From assembly GCA_021785115.1 (NCBI GenBank), contig JAJYGO010000233.1, positions 1 to 7,824 of the forward strand: 7,824 bases of DNA, written 5' to 3'. Below the pieces are notes generated by a model. That model was not told where the DNA came from, searched no databases, and was given only the letters and a program-made list of their open reading frames with translations. Made by a program: the position numbers and the translations under genes. This document shows, one piece after another, positions 5,373 to 7,824 of the stretch (positions are counted from its first letter, which is position 1; each line of letters opens with the position of its first letter). This DNA comes from Chloroflexota bacterium (GTDB taxonomy: Bacteria; Chloroflexota; Limnocylindria; Limnocylindrales; CSP1-4).

Positions 5373-7559
5373 ATGAGTGAAGCCCCTGAGCCGCAGCCTC
5401 CGATCCTCGGCGCTCGCAGCCGTGTCAGCTCCGCGCGCCGCGGCGTTCTCTCGTTCCTCGTCATCGCGGCACTGCTCGCCCTCACCGTAAGCGCGGCGCT
5501 CCTGGGCAAGCAATCGGCGGGCCAGGTCACGGCCCACCCGACTCCGACCATCGCCGCGCTGCGAACCGCGCCAGCAGTCTCGTCCCCGGTGGCGGCGGTG
5601 CTCGCGTCGCCGACGCCGCCCGGGATCGTCGACCCGCTCTCGGTGCCGGTCTGGCAGCCGCCGGCGGGTGCGGTGCGCCAGCTGCCGATCATCACCGACA
5701 CGAACCTTGCGGCCGATGGCGACGCGGTCTACTACGCTGCGATTGCCCTCGACGGACGCGGCGAGGTGCACAGGCTCGACATCGCCTCGGGCGCCGACTC
5801 GGTGGTCGCCAGCGTGCCGGTCGCGCACGACATCAGCGCGGTCGCCGCCGCCGACGGACGGGCGGCGTGGGTGGAGTGGTGGGTGCCCGGCGGCGGGTTC
5901 ACGGGCGGACCCTGCGCACCCGGGCAGCCCGTGGCGAAGGCGTGGCGCATCTGGCTGCGGGACGCGGCGCATCCGGAAGGCCGGGTCATCGCGAGCGGCA
6001 CGGCGCGGGAGGGATGGGCCGTCGCCCAGGGCTGCCTCGACCCCGTGCCGCCGCGGATCGCGCTGTCGGCCGACGCGTACGCATTCGACGTGCGGAGCAG
6101 CGGCCACACGACGGTCGAGGTCCACGCTCTCTCGGACGGCCGCCGCCTGTTCACGTACGGTCTCGGCACCAGTGCGTTCGTGAGCGATCTGCGGCTCGCC
6201 GGGAAGACGCTCGCGGTGGCCGCCCAGGAGCTCAGCCCCGTGACAACCACGTACGAGGTCACGCTCCTGCACTGGCGCGGCGGCACCCCGAGCGCCGTGA
6301 ACAAGCCGGGCCTCGGAGTGGCCCTCGCGCCCGACGGTTCGGTCTCCCTCGTGGTCCAGCCCCTCAACCCCGGTGCCACTGGCCAGCGGGCGGGCATGGC
6401 GTTGTATCGCCAGCTGGTGGGGAGCAGCGGGCCGATCATGTCGCCGCTGTGGCCTCCGCGCGGTGCGCCCGACGCGGAGTCCGCCGACTCGCCCTCGATC
6501 GGGACGTGGCAGGGCGCCGAGGCCGACCTCTGGCGCGGCATCGCCCCCGACGGCAGGGCATACCCGGTGCTGCAAGTTGCGGGCGACCCGCGGGTCCTCG
6601 TGGGCTACGGAACGCCCGGCTGGACGGCGATCAGCGGCCATTGGGCGATGTGGACCGACGTGGCGGCAGCGACGCCGACGCTCGACGTGCTCGACCTGTC
6701 GGCGGTGCCCGTGGCGCCCGCGGTGACCGCGACCAATCCGTCCGTGTCCGTGACGCCGGCGAGCGGTCTCTTCGACGGTCAGACCGTCGCAGTGCAGGTG
6801 TCGGGGTTCGGGATCGGCGGCAAGGTCTGGCTGTCGGAGTGCGCGTCGGCACAGGATGCGAGCTCGCTCGGCTGCGGTCGGCAGCTGGCCGAACAACCGT
6901 TCCTCGTGACCGACGATGCTCGTTCGGGAGACGGCAGCTTCACGGTCTCCCTGCACGCGGCGACCGCGCCCGACCTGCCGAACACGGCGGTCCGTTGCAC
7001 GGATCAGTGCGTCATCGTCGCCACGCTCGGCGATGGGTTCGCGTATGCCACGGCGCCGATCCGCTTCTCGCCAGCCGCGACCCTGCCCGTCCTGCCCTGC
7101 ACGGCGCGGCAGCTGGCGACGAGCGTGGTGGATACCGGAGATCGCACCGGCCTCGTCGAGGGCTGGCTGCGCCTCGTGAACACAGGGGTCGCGTCCTGTG
7201 AGATCTCGGGCTGGCCGACGCTGGTGGGGATCACGGCGTCCGGCGCGACCACGGTTGCCCGTCAGTCGAACGAGCTGCTCGACCTGCCACCCGATACCGT
7301 GTTGCCGCCGGTCCCGCTTGCTCCGGGCGGCGCTGCCGTCGCCGGGTTCGCGGGTTCGGCTGCCCCGACAGGAGTCGCCCAGACCTGCCCACCCCCGTAC
7401 CACATCCTCCGCGTGACCCTGCCGGGCACGACGGGAAGCGTGACGCTGCCGGGGTTCAACCACTGGCTGAACGCCGACCTACCTGCCTGTGGAGGCCTCG
7501 AGGTTACCCAAGTGATCTCGGTCGCCTCGGAGCCGTTTCTCCTGCCGTGGCGTCCATGA
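5373..7559 (+). CDS. Membrane-anchored propeller-like / neocarzinostatin-like / DUF4232 protein
   Basis: A 728-residue extracellular protein held by one N-terminal helix. Residues 1-24 are a cytoplasmic tail ending in basic residues (SARRG), 25-45 form the transmembrane anchor, and 46-90 are an Ala/Pro/Thr linker. Residues about 100-445 are beta-rich with repeated motifs (DGDAVYYAAI, ADGRAAWVEW, LSADAYAFDV, LAPDGSVSLVV) and look like a WD40/TolB-like propeller. Residues about 455-567 (VSVTPASGLFDGQTVAVQVSG to PIRFSP) match the neocarzinostatin-type Ig fold. They include Cys pairs 490/501 and 542/546 spaced much like that family's two disulfides. Residues about 575-720 are DUF4232, with PCTARQL, LRLVNTGVASCEISGWPTLV, and Cys 576, 609, 672 and 706. 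The start at 5373 has no ribosome-binding site. The in-frame ATG at 5283 has AGGGG seven bases upstream and would add 30 residues; 5373 is preferred because the added residues look non-protein-like. No enzyme motif is seen; binding or envelope sensing is an inference. It overlaps the next gene by ATGA. Confidence 0.9.
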   Translation: MSEAPEPQPPILGARSRVSSARRGVLSFLVIAALLALTVSAALLGKQSAGQVTAHPTPTIAALRTAPAVSSPVAAVLASPTPPGIVDPLSVPVWQPPAGAVRQLPIITDTNLAADGDAVYYAAIALDGRGEVHRLDIASGADSVVASVPVAHDISAVAAADGRAAWVEWWVPGGGFTGGPCAPGQPVAKAWRIWLRDAAHPEGRVIASGTAREGWAVAQGCLDPVPPRIALSADAYAFDVRSSGHTTVEVHALSDGRRLFTYGLGTSAFVSDLRLAGKTLAVAAQELSPVTTTYEVTLLHWRGGTPSAVNKPGLGVALAPDGSVSLVVQPLNPGATGQRAGMALYRQLVGSSGPIMSPLWPPRGAPDAESADSPSIGTWQGAEADLWRGIAPDGRAYPVLQVAGDPRVLVGYGTPGWTAISGHWAMWTDVAAATPTLDVLDLSAVPVAPAVTATNPSVSVTPASGLFDGQTVAVQVSGFGIGGKVWLSECASAQDASSLGCGRQLAEQPFLVTDDARSGDGSFTVSLHAATAPDLPNTAVRCTDQCVIVATLGDGFAYATAPIRFSPAATLPVLPCTARQLATSVVDTGDRTGLVEGWLRLVNTGVASCEISGWPTLVGITASGATTVARQSNELLDLPPDTVLPPVPLAPGGAAVAGFAGSAAPTGVAQTCPPPYHILRVTLPGTTGSVTLPGFNHWLNADLPACGGLEVTQVISVASEPFLLPWRP

Positions 7560-7824
7560 GCGGCCCCCGCTCGCGGATCCACCTCGCGCTCTTCGCCGCG
7601 GCGCTGCTCGTGGCCGCCTGCGGTGCGACGTCAAACCCGGAGTTGAGCGGCAGCAGCACGCCGAGCGTGCCTCCCACCTCCGGACCGACGGCGTCCGGAT
7701 TGTGCGCGTCCGGAGCGACGTGCACGACGTCCGTTGCCACGACGGCGCCGTCCACCGGTTCTGCGCCGAGCGCGTCGACAGGGCCCGCGGCGAGTTCGAC
7801 TCCCGTGGCCAGCCCGACTCCTGC
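7556..7824 (+). CDS. Lipoprotein, N-terminal part (runs off the window)
   Basis: Starts at ATG 7556, sharing ATGA with the stop of the upstream gene; there is no separate ribosome-binding site, so translation by coupling is likely. The first 89 codons are present. Residues 1-21 form a signal peptide with basic residues (PRSR), a hydrophobic run, and lipobox VAAC, so Cys22 should be lipidated. Everything after it in view is a Ser/Thr/Pro/Ala-rich linker with a Cys pair (LCASGATC), and no folded domain has yet begun. By analogy with its neighbours, a secreted domain such as DUF4232 may follow; that is a guess. Strong G/C third positions agree with the other intact genes. Confidence 0.85.
   Translation, partial: MSGPRSRIHLALFAAALLVAACGATSNPELSGSSTPSVPPTSGPTASGLCASGATCTTSVATTAPSTGSAPSASTGPAASSTPVASPTP

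Noticed and set aside
3790..5376. A 528-codon plus-strand frame overlapping the propeller gene and ending by ATGA overlap with the start at 5373.
   Set aside because: Arg/Gly-rich and without motifs. Its first 630 bases lie in a wrong frame of a well-supported gene, and the rest crosses the minus-strand gene. The ATGA overlap with 5373 is probably chance, although a short upstream frame from about 5101 cannot be strictly excluded.
4953..7463. An 836-codon open frame on the minus strand opposite the DUF4232 protein.
   Set aside because: Its translation is dominated by Arg, His, Gly and Asp with no domain or signal features. Long antisense frames are common opposite GC-rich genes, and the plus strand has clear domains.

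Overview
The window is GC-rich DNA with strong G/C preference at third codon positions. Several products are secreted or membrane-anchored, with lipobox signal peptides followed by long Ser/Thr/Pro/Ala linkers, and there are DUF4232 and YCF48/Asp-box beta-propeller domains. This fits a high-GC Gram-positive-like cell envelope: an actinobacterium or a soil/freshwater Chloroflexota lineage. No ribosomal or other phylogenetic marker gene is present, so the assignment is an inference; I lean slightly towards Chloroflexota.

Left part (about 1-2425), a mosaic of broken pieces. Positions 72-126 on the minus strand hold the 3' half of a leucine-type tRNA: 3' side of the anticodon loop and stem, long variable arm, T arm, acceptor strand and CCA. 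The 5' half is absent, which is typical of an attachment site left by a tRNA-targeting integrative element. Butted against it on the same strand is a short transposase-like coding remnant whose stop codon is supplied by the tRNA. On the plus strand there follow a fragment of a PQQ/quinoprotein-like propeller (about 341-640), an intact six-helix membrane protein with a good ribosome-binding site (683-1321), a small single-helix membrane ORF (1374-1556), a lipoprotein gene whose start and body lie in different frames (1561-2009), and a decayed stretch (about 2101-2360) that weakly resembles a secreted repeat domain. Positions 1-71 hold nothing I recognise.

Middle (2426-4956). A clean 665-residue lipoprotein is built of about twelve Asp-box/YCF48-type propeller repeats. 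It converges on a minus-strand four-helix membrane protein (4477-4956). A 21-bp perfect direct repeat lies at the convergent 3' ends, one copy inside the minus-strand gene and one just past its stop. A plausible minus-strand promoter lies at 5025-5054.

Right part (5373-7824). A 728-residue signal-anchored extracellular protein has a propeller-like region, a neocarzinostatin-like Ig domain and a C-terminal DUF4232 domain. It overlaps by ATGA with the start of another lipoprotein gene that runs off the window. These two are probably co-transcribed and translationally coupled.

Taken together, the intact genes encode envelope-exposed proteins of unknown precise function, next to a degraded integration site. 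I see no CRISPR array, rRNA, complete tRNA, integrase or complete insertion sequence, and no clear evidence for a new multi-gene system.
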